64,000 bases of DNA from an uncultured Collinsella sp. (GCA_900767675.1 CAAFZX010000043.1:62001-126000), one strand, 5' to 3'. Counted from the first letter of the stretch, positions 8,593-17,329 are shown. Translations and numbers: made by a program. The notes: generated from the letters alone by a model not told the origin.

Positions 8593-8668
8593 TGGAGCCA
8601 GCGACCGGGCTCGAACCGGTGACCCCCGCTTTACGAGAGCGGTGCTCTACCAACTGAGCTACGCTGGC
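8593..8668 (-). tRNA. tRNA-Thr (anticodon CGT)
   Basis: Read on the minus strand, the 76 bases fold as a cloverleaf: acceptor GCCAGCG with CGCTGGC, D arm with AGCTCAGTTGGTAGAGC, anticodon stem CCGCT/AGCGG with loop CTCGTAA, T arm ACCGG-TTCGAGC-CCGGT, and an encoded CCA end. The anticodon is CGT, reading ACG threonine codons. Confidence 0.96.
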
Positions 8669-8707
8669 GGCCATGTGGTGACGCAACTGAGGCGTCAACG
8701 ACTGTCT

Positions 8708-8736
8708 ATGATACGGGACATCGCAAATCCGCGCAA
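8708..8736 (-). promoter_or_regulatory. Promoter of tRNA-Thr
   Basis: On the minus strand TTGCGC (8736-8731) and TATCAT (8713-8708) are 17 bp apart, about 40 bp before the tRNA 5' end. Confidence 0.6.
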
Positions 8737-8825
8737 GTGTTGTGACGGCCTTTCTCACTTTAAATGCACTAATATTGGAGACGCGATGTCTTGCTCTTAC
8801 GGGTCTCAAACAGAATGGGGCTGCC

Positions 8826-9305
8826 ATGGCTCAACCCAAGATTCTTCTCACACGCATCGACGACCGTTTCATTTACGGGCAAGACGTTGAGCTGTGGAAC
8901 GAAGCCGTGGGTTCCAACCTTGTCTTAATCGTCAACGATGAGATCGCGGCGGATTCGCGCCAATGGGCACCCATGAGGGTGGAGGCGCCAGAAGGCGTTT
9001 GGACACGGTTTTTCTCGGTGCAAAGGACCATCGACATCATTCATTCCGCAACGCCGCGTCAATGGATTCTGATCATGGTGGCCTCACCCGCCGACGCGCT
9101 CGCGCTGGTTAAGGGCGATGTGCCCATTACCAAGATCAGCATCGGCCATATGCAGGTAGGGGAGGGCAAGCACCCCATAACGCCCGCAGTTGCCGTAGAC
9201 GACGCAGACGTCGCTGCCTTCAAAGAGCTGCAAGCACTCGGCATAGAGCTAGAAATCCGCTACCTCCCCAGTTCCGCCCCCGACCCCATCCAACTAGTCA
9301 TTTAA
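8826..9305 (+). CDS. Orphan mannose-family PTS IIB-like protein, active-site His replaced by Tyr
   Basis: A 159-residue protein with the whole fold of mannose/sorbose-type PTS IIB: ILLTRIDDRFIYGQ near the start, LIVNDEIAAD, then ITKISIGHM and GIELEIRYLP. In active IIB proteins the first motif is RIDDRLIHGQ and its His takes the phosphate. Here the codon is TAC, Tyr. No IIA, IIC or IID gene is next to it. It is therefore probably not a phosphocarrier; a regulatory or sensing role is possible but inferred. The ATG at 8826 fits the conserved start, although the ribosome site is weak and upstream starts exist. Confidence 0.85.
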   Translation: MAQPKILLTRIDDRFIYGQDVELWNEAVGSNLVLIVNDEIAADSRQWAPMRVEAPEGVWTRFFSVQRTIDIIHSATPRQWILIMVASPADALALVKGDVPITKISIGHMQVGEGKHPITPAVAVDDADVAAFKELQALGIELEIRYLPSSAPDPIQLVI

Positions 9306-9328
9306 GAACGTCCCCAATGACTAGGTAG

Positions 9329-9363
9329 AAAAGCGCCCGTCGGCGGTGGTGCCGGCGGGCGCT
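9329..9363 (-). terminator. Terminator of galM (shared hairpin)
   Basis: A 13-bp stem (AGCGCCCGTCGGC with GCCGGCGGGCGCT, one G-T pair) between convergent genes. The short T run is on the minus strand. Confidence 0.65.
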
Positions 9364-9389
9364 GCTGTGCGATATGTTGCGTTATGGGC

Positions 9390-10442
9390 TTAGTGCCTCA
9401 TAAAGTGGTATTCGATCACATTGCTGTAGGGGTGACCAGGGCCCACAATGCCCTGCGGGAACAGCGGCTGATGCGGCGTGTCGGGGTACATCTCGGCCTC
9501 GAGGGCAAAGCCGGCGCCCCAGCCATAGTTGGCGTCGTCCTTGGCATGCTCGTCGCCCAGCCAGTTACCGGTGTAGAGCTGTACGCCCGGAGCGGTGGTG
9601 TAGTAGTCCAGCTCGCGACCGGTCCACATCTCCTCGACGTGCATGGCGCGGCGCAGATTACGGCCGTACTGATAGCCATCGATGCACAGACAGTGATCGT
9701 AGCCACGGGCCTGCTTAATCTGCGGGTCGTCGGCTTCCATGCCGGGGGCGACGGGGCGCAGCTCGCGGAAGTCAAACGGTGTTCCCTCGACCGGAGCAAT
9801 CTCACCGGTGGGGATGTTCTGCTCGTTAATGGGCAGGTAGTGAGTGGCGTTAGCAACAAAGAAGTGCTCACAGTCCATGCCGGCGTTATGACCGGCAAGG
9901 TTAAAGTAGGTGTGGTTAGTCATGGACACATAGGTGGCGCGGTCGCTCTCGCAGCCATACTCGATACGGAAGCGTCCGGTGCGTGTAACGGTAAACACGG
10001 CCGTAAAGGTGCGGTTGCCGGGAAGACCCAGCTCGCCATCCTCAAGCGCGGTGGTCATGCGCACGGCGTTGTGGACCTCGTCGAGCTCAGCATCCCACAC
10101 GCGCTTGTGCAGGCCGCGCTCAAGATCGCTGTGCAGGTTGTTGACGCCTTCGTTGGTGGGCATATGCCAGTCCGTGCCGGCGATGGTGATCGTGGCGCCC
10201 GCGGTGCGGTTGGCCACGGGGCCGATGGTCGCGCCAAAGCAGGCGGGGTTATCAAAGTAATCCTCGAGCTTATCGAAGCCCAGCACCACATCGCGCACGT
10301 TGCCGGGAATGTCGGGCACATCGATACCAAGCACGGTGGCGCCATAGTCCATAATGCGAACGCAGATCTCGGGCCCGTTGAGGGTGTAACGATGAACGGG
10401 GGTACCGCACGGCGCGGTGCCGAAAAGCTCGGAAGTGATCAT
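9390..10442 (-). CDS. galM: Aldose 1-epimerase (galactose mutarotase)
   Basis: A 350-residue GalM that interconverts alpha and beta anomers of galactose, feeding galactokinase. Visible family motifs are ATIGPVANR, the NNLHSD histidine, the SMTNHTYFNL second histidine motif, the catalytic glutamate region GFALEAEMYPD and the end PGHPYSN. AGGAA before the ATG at 10442 supports this start over one 20 codons upstream. It is divergent from a DeoR-family gene, which may control it. galK and galT lie 20 kb away. Confidence 0.92.
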   Translation of the reverse strand: MITSELFGTAPCGTPVHRYTLNGPEICVRIMDYGATVLGIDVPDIPGNVRDVVLGFDKLEDYFDNPACFGATIGPVANRTAGATITIAGTDWHMPTNEGVNNLHSDLERGLHKRVWDAELDEVHNAVRMTTALEDGELGLPGNRTFTAVFTVTRTGRFRIEYGCESDRATYVSMTNHTYFNLAGHNAGMDCEHFFVANATHYLPINEQNIPTGEIAPVEGTPFDFRELRPVAPGMEADDPQIKQARGYDHCLCIDGYQYGRNLRRAMHVEEMWTGRELDYYTTAPGVQLYTGNWLGDEHAKDDANYGWGAGFALEAEMYPDTPHQPLFPQGIVGPGHPYSNVIEYHFMRH

Positions 10443-10648
10443 TTGGTTCCTAACATCGAGGTATTTCGGACAAACTGTAGCGCGAACAGGCAAGATTATC
10501 ACTACACCCCACTAAAGCAGGGGGTATTTTTCTCAAAAAAGTGATGATTTGGGCTGTATGGGCGCTCATTTTTGGCGCGCGCGATTCTGATACAATTTGT
10601 TCGTTACTGTTTGAATGATATGCGCGCAAAGAACGGCGAGGATTCATC

Positions 10649-11413
10649 GTGATTAAGGCAGAGCGACAGGATAAGGTTCGTCAGCTGCTCGAGGAGCAGG
10701 GCACGGTCTCGGTCAAGGAGATTTCGGATGCGCTGGGCGTTTCGGACATGACGATTCGCCGCGACCTCGAAGAACTTGCGAGTCTGGGTGAGATCGAGCG
10801 CGTGCACGGCGGCGCCCGCAGTGCGCAGGGTCGTCCCCACGCTATGTTGCGCCATGAGTATTCGCACAGCGAAAAGCGCACCAAGCATGCCGAGGAAAAA
10901 CTGCAGATCGCACGCCGTGCTGTGGAGCTTATCGAGGAGGGCTCTACTATCTTTTTGGGCACGGGTACCACGGTTGAGCAGATGGCCTCGTTGCTGCCGG
11001 CGTTTCGCCTGCGTATTGTGACCAACTCGCTTTCGGTTTTTAATCTGCTCGAGGAGCGCGAGGACTGCGACTTGTGCCTGGTGGGCGGTATGTACCGTCG
11101 TCGCACCGCCGCCTTTGTGGGCCCCACTGCCGAGGACACCCTGCGCGCACTGGGGATCGATGCGGCGTTTATCGGTGCGAACGGCATCTTGGACGGCGAC
11201 GTATCCACGTCGAACATGGACGAGGGCCGCATTCAGCAGCTTGCCTTTAGCAAGGCCGATTCTCGCTACCTCATCGCCGACTCCAGCAAGATCGGCAAAC
11301 GCGACTTCTACACCTTCTGCCGCCTGGACAGCCTGGACGCCGTAGTGTGCGAGCCGAACATCTCCGCCGAAGACCGCGCCGCCATCGAGGAGCACACGCA
11401 GGTCATCTGCTAA
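10649..11413 (+). CDS. DeoR/GlpR-family transcriptional regulator
   Basis: A 254-residue repressor. The N-terminal winged helix (VSVKEISDALGVSDMTIRRD, about residues 20-40) is followed by RVHGGA, the family linker, and the sugar-phosphate sensing DeoR C domain (GTGTTVEQMA, VTNSLSVFN, LVGGMYRRR, DSSKIGKRDF). It starts at GTG with GGCGAGGA at 10635-10642. LacR of lactose/tagatose operons belongs to this family, so tagatose-6-phosphate or a related sugar phosphate is a plausible ligand. An extended -10 like TGATACAAT lies near 10590. Confidence 0.88.
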   Translation: MIKAERQDKVRQLLEEQGTVSVKEISDALGVSDMTIRRDLEELASLGEIERVHGGARSAQGRPHAMLRHEYSHSEKRTKHAEEKLQIARRAVELIEEGSTIFLGTGTTVEQMASLLPAFRLRIVTNSLSVFNLLEEREDCDLCLVGGMYRRRTAAFVGPTAEDTLRALGIDAAFIGANGILDGDVSTSNMDEGRIQQLAFSKADSRYLIADSSKIGKRDFYTFCRLDSLDAVVCEPNISAEDRAAIEEHTQVIC

Positions 11414-12670
11414 CTAGCGCAGCAGGCGATACTTCTGCCCCCTGCCGGCTCCTTCAACTGTCGCCAGGCCTGCCTCAACGAGTTTTTTGAGGATGCGGAG
11501 TAGCTTCGAACGACTAAAGGTGACTTTAGCCGCAAGCTCGCTTGTCGATTGAGGGTGTATTCCACTCAGCAGTCCGAATACGGTAAGTTCATCGCCTTCG
11601 AGCCCCGGGTTATCCATGAGTAGGGGAAGTGTGACCACAATGGCGTTATCCGAAACTTGAAACCGGGGCTTTCTGACGCTGTCCTTATAGGTGTCGCGAA
11701 TTCGCATAATGCCCGTTCCAAAGGCCTCGATAAGACCCAGGCGCAAAAAGACTTCGGCAAGAATACGATTGCGTCTGACGGATAGCATGTCGGACAGATA
11801 TTCATCGACGGTCATACTTGCTGGTAAGCCGCCAGGTGAAGCGACCTCCACGCGGTCGTCGAACATGGAGATGCGAATGTGCGCGGGCACATCCCAAGTC
11901 CTATGAACGACTGCATTGGTAATGGCCTCGCGGAATGCTTCGAGCGGAATGAGCTCCTTGCGGATCCGCTCCATCCCCTTGATCTCTTCGTAACAGTACT
12001 GGGCTTCGAAAAGCTCAAGGGCTCCGTCAATTTCCGCTAGGACGGATGCATGCTCAAGAGTTTTGCGCTGCTTAATGAGGTTGATAGTTTCACCAAACAC
12101 TGCGATGTCGATACCCGGGAAGCCATTCTCGTCCGCGAGCAGTTCTGCCGCGTTATTGTAGGTTCCGGTTTCATCGAGCAGGCCAAGGGTTTTGAGAGTA
12201 TCGGTTGTGAATGACTGAAGCGAAAGTTTTGCTGTTAGGCGATTCTCTAAAACGAAGAAAGATAAATCTTGTTTGTTTGCCGGGAGCTGCTCAAAGGAGA
12301 GGTTTTGACCCTCGAGTACAAGACGCGAAAGGCCTAGGGTATCAACTGGAATGGTCGCGGTGTCATTGCGCTTGTATGCCTTCGAGCGGTATAGGTAAGG
12401 CTTCGATCTGCCGGGAAAGACCGTAAGCTCCACGGTTGCATCGGGCTCGTCGATTTTTAGGGAGTAATCGGGCTGGGGGATGATCGAATCGTTAATCTTG
12501 TTTTCGATATCCAGGCAGGTCTGCTTGGGGTCATCGAGGCCAACGGCTTCTCCGTCGTCGTCAATTCCAAATAGAACGCGTCCTCCCGTGCCATTTGCAT
12601 AAGCGGAGACGGTTTTAAGGAACGAATTAGTGACGCATTCCTTGAATTCAAGATCTTTGGATTCTTGCAT
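11414..12670 (-). CDS. AlbA_2-domain (Schlafen-like) putative transcriptional regulator
   Basis: A 418-residue protein. The N-terminal AlbA_2 domain (about 5-115) opens with LEFKECVTNSFLKTVSAYAN and GGRVLFGIDDDG. The middle has the helicase-related regulator segment IPLEAFREAITNAVVHR and GTGIMRIRD, and the C-terminus (about 360-418) is a winged helix. Such proteins are usually called ATP-binding or DNA-binding regulators. The stop codon abuts the DeoR stop without any gap. Upstream lies a dense array of TGACACG-type half-sites, probably its own operator. Function beyond DNA binding is unknown. Confidence 0.82.
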   Translation of the reverse strand: MQESKDLEFKECVTNSFLKTVSAYANGTGGRVLFGIDDDGEAVGLDDPKQTCLDIENKINDSIIPQPDYSLKIDEPDATVELTVFPGRSKPYLYRSKAYKRNDTATIPVDTLGLSRLVLEGQNLSFEQLPANKQDLSFFVLENRLTAKLSLQSFTTDTLKTLGLLDETGTYNNAAELLADENGFPGIDIAVFGETINLIKQRKTLEHASVLAEIDGALELFEAQYCYEEIKGMERIRKELIPLEAFREAITNAVVHRTWDVPAHIRISMFDDRVEVASPGGLPASMTVDEYLSDMLSVRRNRILAEVFLRLGLIEAFGTGIMRIRDTYKDSVRKPRFQVSDNAIVVTLPLLMDNPGLEGDELTVFGLLSGIHPQSTSELAAKVTFSRSKLLRILKKLVEAGLATVEGAGRGQKYRLLR

Positions 12671-12695
12671 CGTGATGCTCCGTTTCGCTTCAATT

Positions 12696-12809
12696 TGACA
12701 TGAAAAATGACACGTAAAATTTTACACGTCATTTCACGCGTCAAAATTATGACACGAAAAAATTTGCGTGTCATTTTGCGTGTCAACGTGACGTGAAATG
12801 ACACGCAAA
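12696..12809 (-). promoter_or_regulatory. Operator array: nine TGACRYG half-sites
   Basis: In 114 bases the half-site TGAC(A/G)(T/C)G followed by an A-rich trio occurs nine times in both directions, in the order + + - - + - - + +. Three pairs form larger palindromes, for example TGACACG and CGTGTCA around 12750-12773. The array lies just upstream of the AlbA_2 gene (start 12670), which points to autoregulation by its winged helix. Confidence 0.6.
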
Positions 12810-12839
12810 TGTGCGCAGGCGAGGCGTCCTGCTTAAAAC

Positions 12840-13145
12840 CTAGACCAGGCGGGCGTAGTCCTGTGACTGGTGGTAAACGTGGGCGATGTAGATCGTTTCG
12901 CGCTCAAACTTGTAAAGACACACGTAGTTGTTGACGGGGAACGATCGGTAATTGCGTGCCGCCAACTCTCGTATGTGCGAGAGGGGCCGTAGGAGCGGCT
13001 GCTCGCGAAGCAGATCAAGCTGATATTCAAACTCAGCGACGAAATTGCCCGCTGCACGCGGATTCTTGAGGATTTGGGCAAGGTATCCGACGATACTCTC
13101 GTACTCATACCGCGCGCTTTTGAGTATCACGACGTTATAAGTCAT
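12840..13145 (-). CDS. RelE/ParE-family toxin
   Basis: A 101-residue protein of the ParE/RelE fold, starting MTYNVVILKSARYEYESIVGYL and containing LRPLSHIRELAARNYRSFPVNNYVCLYKF cut by short loops (the conserved YR-F-V-N-Y core) and a final IAHVYHQSQDY. The family inhibits gyrase or cuts ribosome-bound mRNA. The ATG at 13145 lies inside the 3' end of the antitoxin gene (11-bp overlap), the usual coupling. An earlier in-frame start is rejected because it would overlap the antitoxin deeply. Confidence 0.85.
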   Translation of the reverse strand: MTYNVVILKSARYEYESIVGYLAQILKNPRAAGNFVAEFEYQLDLLREQPLLRPLSHIRELAARNYRSFPVNNYVCLYKFERETIYIAHVYHQSQDYARLV

Positions 13146-13401
13146 ATTTGTCTCGGATCGAAGTCGCGAAGGAGTCGTAGTCGCTGTAGTCACCTTGCGA
13201 GATCTCATCCTCTGCCAACATCATGCGAGACAGCAGCTTGGCCTTGGCGATTTCGTCTTGCATGAGGCGATACTGGTCGCTGCTGATGCAGTGCATGGCT
13301 TCGTAGCCGTTTTTGGTAACGGTGACATCGCGCTCAGACTCAACAAGCGCGGTAAATGCAGCAGTATCCTTCATATCTCGGACGGGCACACAAGCTGACA
13401 T
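13135..13401 (-). CDS. Phd/YefM-like antitoxin
   Basis: An 88-residue protein, MSACVPVRDMKDTAAFTALV, with the Phd/YefM pattern VTKNGYEAMHCISSDQY near the middle and a disordered acidic C-terminus that would wrap the toxin. AAAGGAGG stands five to seven bases before the ATG at 13401; a start 12 codons earlier lacks this. It is the first gene of the toxin-antitoxin operon. Confidence 0.82.
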   Translation of the reverse strand: MSACVPVRDMKDTAAFTALVESERDVTVTKNGYEAMHCISSDQYRLMQDEIAKAKLLSRMMLAEDEISQGDYSDYDSFATSIRDKYDL

Positions 13402-13467
13402 GGGTACCTCCTTTGCGTTGGGACACAATTGTACCACGGTATGTTAAAACGTCGGCGTCGTCGAATT

Positions 13468-13684
13468 ATCTCAATCTGTAACAGTTGGGAATAGAAAACC
13501 GGGTTAGATGTTACAGATCGAGATATTCTGCTTCGGGCTAACCGTTTGTCTCGATCTGTAACAGGTAGACGTGAAAAACCGGGCTACGTGTTACAGATCG
13601 AGATCTTCAAGTTCGGGCCATTCGTTTGTCTTGATCTGTAACAGGTGGGACCGAGAAATTGGTCTATGTGCTACAGATCGAGAC
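13468..13684. repeat. Three tandem 80-bp units, each a 57-bp hairpin
   Basis: Hairpins begin at 13468, 13548 and 13628, an exact 80-bp period. Each has arms TCTCRATCTGTAACA and TGTTACAGATCGAGA around a loop of about 25 bases. The spacer TTCGGGC..CGTTTG is also shared. A fourth hairpin is at 18358-18414. No gene is seen in this stretch (13402-13778). Confidence 0.9.
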
Positions 13685-13710
13685 GAATGATCCGCACGGG
13701 CCGAGTCAAA

Positions 13711-13756
13711 ACAAAAAAGGCCGCATGCGATCCCGTGGAGGGACTCACATGCGGCC
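13711..13756 (-). terminator. Terminator of lacG copy 1
   Basis: GGCCGCATGCGA pairs with TCACATGCGGCC (one G-T pair) and the minus-strand tail is TTTTTTGTTTT, 23 bp after the lacG stop. Confidence 0.85.
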
Positions 13757-13778
13757 GACAGGGGGTACGCGGCTTGAA

Positions 13779-15200
13779 TTAGGCCATGAGCAGGCCGGTC
13801 TTCGCGACGTTCTTGTACCAGTACGCGCTCGCCTTGGGATAGCGCTTCTGGGTCTCAAAGTCGATGTAGAACAGGCCGTAACGCTTGTTATAGCCGTTGG
13901 TCCAGGAGAACTGGTCCTGCAGCGACCACACAAAGTAGCCGTCGACGTTTACGCCGCCGTCGATTGCCTTGAGGATCCACGCGAGGTGCTGACGCATATA
14001 GTCGATGCGAGGGGCATCGTCGATAAAGCCGTCCTCAAAGTCGTCCTTATAGCCCATGCCGTTCTCGGTGATGTAGATCTTCTTGTAGTTGGGGTAATCG
14101 TTCTTAATGCGGAGCAGCAGGTCGTAGAGGCCCTCGGGATAGATGATCCAGTCCCAATCGGTGGTGGGAACGCCTTCGCGCACGCATGACTCGCCCACGC
14201 CCTTGAGGAACCAGCGCGAGGAGCCCTTGTCGCCGGTGCCGTTGTGGTTGATGTCGTTTTCGCCCTCGGCGGCACGCAGGAACTGGCACTTGTAGGTGTT
14301 GACACCCAGGCAATCGTTGTAGGGGAGCGCGGCGGTCAGCGCGGCGATGTCCTCGTCACGGACGTCGAGCTCGCCGCCGGCGATATGGGCCAGCTTGGTT
14401 GCGGCTTCCATGGTGTCGGCTGCATAGTGGCCGCGGAAAGTGGCGTCGAGCACCCAGCGGTTGTTGATGACATCGGCCATGCGGGCGGCCTCGCAGTCGG
14501 GGGCGTTGTTGGGGTCGAGGGGATACTTGGGCTCCAGGTTCTGGACAATGCCGATCTCGCCCTCAAAGCCGCCCTCATGGAAGGCGACGACAGCCTTGGC
14601 ATGGGCCACCATCATGTTGTGCATGAGCTGGAAGGCCTTGTCCAGGCGATACTTCTCGCCGTGCGGCCAGTTGCCGACGATAAAGCTGCCTTCGGCGGTC
14701 GCGGGAATCTCGTTAAAGGTAAACCAGTGCTTGACCTCGGTGAACTCGGCAAAGCAGAACTTGGCGTACTCGACAAAGGCATCGATCGTCGTGCGCGTCA
14801 GGAATCCCTCGCCGCCGTTCTGGTAAAAGGCCTCGGGCGTATCGAAGTGATCGAGCGTGACATAGGGGATAACGCCGGCATTGTTGCAGGTGGCGAAAAG
14901 CTCGTGATAGAAAGCGACGCCCTCGGGGTTAATCTCACCAGTGCCGTTGGGGAAAATGCGGCTCCAAGCGATGGAGACACGGATGCCGTTGATGCCGAAG
15001 CGCTGGCACAGGTCGATATCGACCGGGTACTTGTTGTAGAAATCGCTTGCAGGATCGGGGGAGAAGCGACCCTGGGCTGCCAGGAAATCGTCCCAGGGCA
15101 CTTTGCCCTTGCCGTGCGTGCGCGTCTCGCCCTCAACCTGGTAAGCGGCGGTGGCGCCGCCAAACACAAAGCCGTCGGGGAACTGCATGGGGTTGGTCAT
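13779..15200 (-). CDS. lacG: 6-phospho-beta-galactosidase (GH1), copy 1
   Basis: A 473-residue glycoside hydrolase family 1 enzyme that cleaves phosphorylated lactose to galactose-6-phosphate and glucose. The acid/base Glu is in WFTFNEI and the nucleophile in ITENG. Near the C-terminus SWTNGYNKRYG gives Ser432, Trp433, Lys439 and Tyr441, matching the phosphate-binding Ser428/Lys435/Tyr437 and the galactose-selecting Trp429 known for L. lactis LacG. This favours 6-phospho-galactosides over 6-phospho-glucosides. It follows lacE copy 1 by 75 bp in one operon. Confidence 0.87.
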   Translation of the reverse strand: MTNPMQFPDGFVFGGATAAYQVEGETRTHGKGKVPWDDFLAAQGRFSPDPASDFYNKYPVDIDLCQRFGINGIRVSIAWSRIFPNGTGEINPEGVAFYHELFATCNNAGVIPYVTLDHFDTPEAFYQNGGEGFLTRTTIDAFVEYAKFCFAEFTEVKHWFTFNEIPATAEGSFIVGNWPHGEKYRLDKAFQLMHNMMVAHAKAVVAFHEGGFEGEIGIVQNLEPKYPLDPNNAPDCEAARMADVINNRWVLDATFRGHYAADTMEAATKLAHIAGGELDVRDEDIAALTAALPYNDCLGVNTYKCQFLRAAEGENDINHNGTGDKGSSRWFLKGVGESCVREGVPTTDWDWIIYPEGLYDLLLRIKNDYPNYKKIYITENGMGYKDDFEDGFIDDAPRIDYMRQHLAWILKAIDGGVNVDGYFVWSLQDQFSWTNGYNKRYGLFYIDFETQKRYPKASAYWYKNVAKTGLLMA

Positions 15201-15275
15201 GAGTCATCCTTTCTGTGGGATACGAATAGGGAGAGGTGCCCGAACTGGGGATCCGGGCACCAACATAGGGAGGAA

Positions 15276-17054
15276 CTAGTCGAGGTTCTCGCGGAGCCAC
15301 TTGATGGCGCCAGCAGGGTCGCGAGTAAGGTCGATATATTCCTTACCGCGCGGGGCGAGCAGCTTAATGCCCAGGCGATCGGTGTCGGCCTTCATGTCGT
15401 TGTAGTAGCTACGGACCTGCGGGGCGAGCACGATGACGTCGTACTGATCCATGATGGCAGTGTGCTGGCCATAAGCGCCGGCAGAGGAAGCGATGTTCTC
15501 TCCGGTCTGCGCGGCACCTTCCTTGATGGCATTGGCAAGCATGGCAGAGGTGCCGGCGCCGGCGCACAGGACGAGGACCTTCAGACCGTCGACATCCTTC
15601 TTGGCGGATGCGTCGGCGGCGGGCTCGGGCTGATCGGCGACAGGCTTGCTGTCGGCGGCAGCGGCGGTCGGCTCGACGGAAGCGGTAGCCTGCTCGACAG
15701 CGGGCGCAGAGGCGTCGGCGGCGATGGCAGCGGCACCATCGGACTCGAGACCCAGCTCGGCGGCGCGCTCGGCCTCCTGGTCGCAGAGCAGCTTATCGTA
15801 TGCCTTCAAGAACGGCAGGTAGATGATGGCGTCCAGCAAGATGATGATCGCGACAAATACCAGAGCGATAAGCTGGAAGTTCGTGGTGATGAAGATGCCG
15901 ATGGGGGCAGGGGTAGCCCAAGGCACCACGAAGGAGAAGCCGTTCATGCCCACGTTATCGATAAAGAACTTGGCAAGACTCACGTTGACGCAGCCGGCGG
16001 CAACAAAGGGGATGAGCATGTAGGGGTTAAGGATCATCGGGGCGCCAAAGAGCAGCGGTTCGTTGACGGCGAAGGCAACAGGAACAATCGAGGCCTTACC
16101 AACGGCTTTGAGCTGCTTGGACTTCATAAAGAGAATCAGCAGAAGCGGCACGATGAACGTGGCGCCGGTGCCGCCGAACTCACCCACGAGCGACATGTTA
16201 AAGGTGAGGGAGTGGGCGGGGTGGCCACCTGCCAGCAGAACCTGCAGGTTCTCGGCCTGGTTGGCAAGACGGATGGGGTCGATGCCCGGCTGGACGATCG
16301 AGGGGCCGTGGACGCCGATGAACCAGAAGAACGCGGTGGCTGCCTGGATAAGGATAAGGCCAGGATAGGTTTCTGCAGCGGTAAAGAGCGGGGAGAGCAG
16401 TTTGATAAGCAGCTCGGAGAACGGAACGCCCATGAGGTTGCGCACGACGACATCGATGATGCCGCAGATGATGACGGCGCCGCCAAAGGGGATGATATCG
16501 CGGAAGTTCTGAGCGATGGCGCCCGGGACCTCCTTGGGCAGCTTAATGGTCAGATCGCGTGAGACGCAGAACTTATAGACCCACACGGTAATGAACGCGG
16601 CGATATAGGCCGAGAACAGACCGCGCGTACCCATGCTGGTGCAGTCGAAGACCGAAAGCTCGGAGCCGTTGAACTTGGTGGTGAACTGCGTAACGGCGAG
16701 CAGCAGCATGCTGCACTGGGCGGCCACCATGGTGGAGCCGTCGTTGAGCACCTTGCCGGCGGGCATGCGACGGTTCATGGAAGCCGTAAAGTTCTTGGCG
16801 GTGGTGCCGGCAACCATGATGCCCATGACGCCCATGGTGAAGTTGTACAGCTTGTTGCACCAGTCGATGAGCGGCTGGGGCAGCGTGATGCCAACTACGC
16901 CAGGAAGGGTGGCAATTAGCAGGAAGATCGAAGAGGTGAGGACGATGGGCATGCACCCAAGGAATCCGTCCTTAATGGCCTGGAGGTAGACGTTCCTCGA
17001 GATCTTCTCAAAGAACGGTTGATGCTTTTCGAGCATCTTTACGATGGCGTCCAT
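15276..17054 (-). CDS. lacE: Lactose-family PTS IICB (LacE), copy 1
   Basis: A 592-residue fusion. The IIC membrane domain (about 1-430) carries the lactose/cellobiose signatures FWFIGVHGPSIV and VNEPLLFGAPMILNP. An alanine-rich linker (about 440-485) leads to a IIB domain with VLVLCAGAGTS, whose Cys (near 495) is the phosphorylation site. It needs a separate IIA; lacF at 23.4 kb is the only one in the window. AGGAG before the ATG at 17054 supports the start rather than one nine codons upstream. It is divergent from a LacI gene with operators between them. Confidence 0.88.
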   Translation of the reverse strand: MDAIVKMLEKHQPFFEKISRNVYLQAIKDGFLGCMPIVLTSSIFLLIATLPGVVGITLPQPLIDWCNKLYNFTMGVMGIMVAGTTAKNFTASMNRRMPAGKVLNDGSTMVAAQCSMLLLAVTQFTTKFNGSELSVFDCTSMGTRGLFSAYIAAFITVWVYKFCVSRDLTIKLPKEVPGAIAQNFRDIIPFGGAVIICGIIDVVVRNLMGVPFSELLIKLLSPLFTAAETYPGLILIQAATAFFWFIGVHGPSIVQPGIDPIRLANQAENLQVLLAGGHPAHSLTFNMSLVGEFGGTGATFIVPLLLILFMKSKQLKAVGKASIVPVAFAVNEPLLFGAPMILNPYMLIPFVAAGCVNVSLAKFFIDNVGMNGFSFVVPWATPAPIGIFITTNFQLIALVFVAIIILLDAIIYLPFLKAYDKLLCDQEAERAAELGLESDGAAAIAADASAPAVEQATASVEPTAAAADSKPVADQPEPAADASAKKDVDGLKVLVLCAGAGTSAMLANAIKEGAAQTGENIASSAGAYGQHTAIMDQYDVIVLAPQVRSYYNDMKADTDRLGIKLLAPRGKEYIDLTRDPAGAIKWLRENLD

Positions 17055-17160
17055 AGAGCTCCTTTGCTGCTCGATGCGCAATGCATGTGGATGGAACTGG
17101 TCGTCGATGGATGGTTAGGACTGCCCGGAAACCTTCCTGCTTAAGGAAGGCATTGCGAAA

Positions 17161-17198
17161 TGACAACGTTGTCAATTCGTTAATGACAACGTAAGACA
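17161..17198. promoter_or_regulatory. LacI-type operators between lacE and lacI (first pair)
   Basis: TGACAACGTTGTCA at 17161-17174 is a perfect 14-bp palindrome with the central CG typical of LacI-family operators. A second copy with one good half, TGACAACGTAAGACA, starts at 17184. A CCTTCC/GGAAGG hairpin (17133-17150) lies in the lacE leader. Confidence 0.7.
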
Positions 17199-17226
17199 TT
17201 TTTGGAAGAGCAACAAGGATTTACGG

Positions 17227-17236
17227 GTGAACGGTC
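17227..17236 (+). promoter_or_regulatory. GTGAACGGT box, lacI 17.3 kb
   Basis: GTGAACGGTC, followed by ATATTGTTCG, in the promoter region of the LacI gene. One of a set of such boxes in this window. Confidence 0.4.
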
Positions 17237-17329
17237 GATATTGTTCGATAAACGGCTGATTTGTCAGTCGGGCAGGTAGTGTATGCTAGAACACAAAAAA
17301 CAAGCGATGCAAAACCGACTGGAGAAGTA

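Noticed and set aside
8372..8890. A 172-codon frame across the tRNA and into the IIB gene
   Set aside because: It reads through a tRNA gene and its terminator, and has no ribosome site.
12457..12804. A 115-codon frame over the operator array
   Set aside because: Its Lys/Arg/Thr-rich peptide is the translation of repeated half-sites, and it overlaps the AlbA_2 gene.
13468..13684. CRISPR array
   Set aside because: The spacers between units are themselves repeated and each unit is a long hairpin. There are only three units and no cas genes.
14244..16562. A 772-codon open frame opposite lacG and lacE copy 1
   Set aside because: It is the mirror frame of real genes in GC-rich sequence. It has no ribosome site, no known domain, and crosses from one gene into the next.
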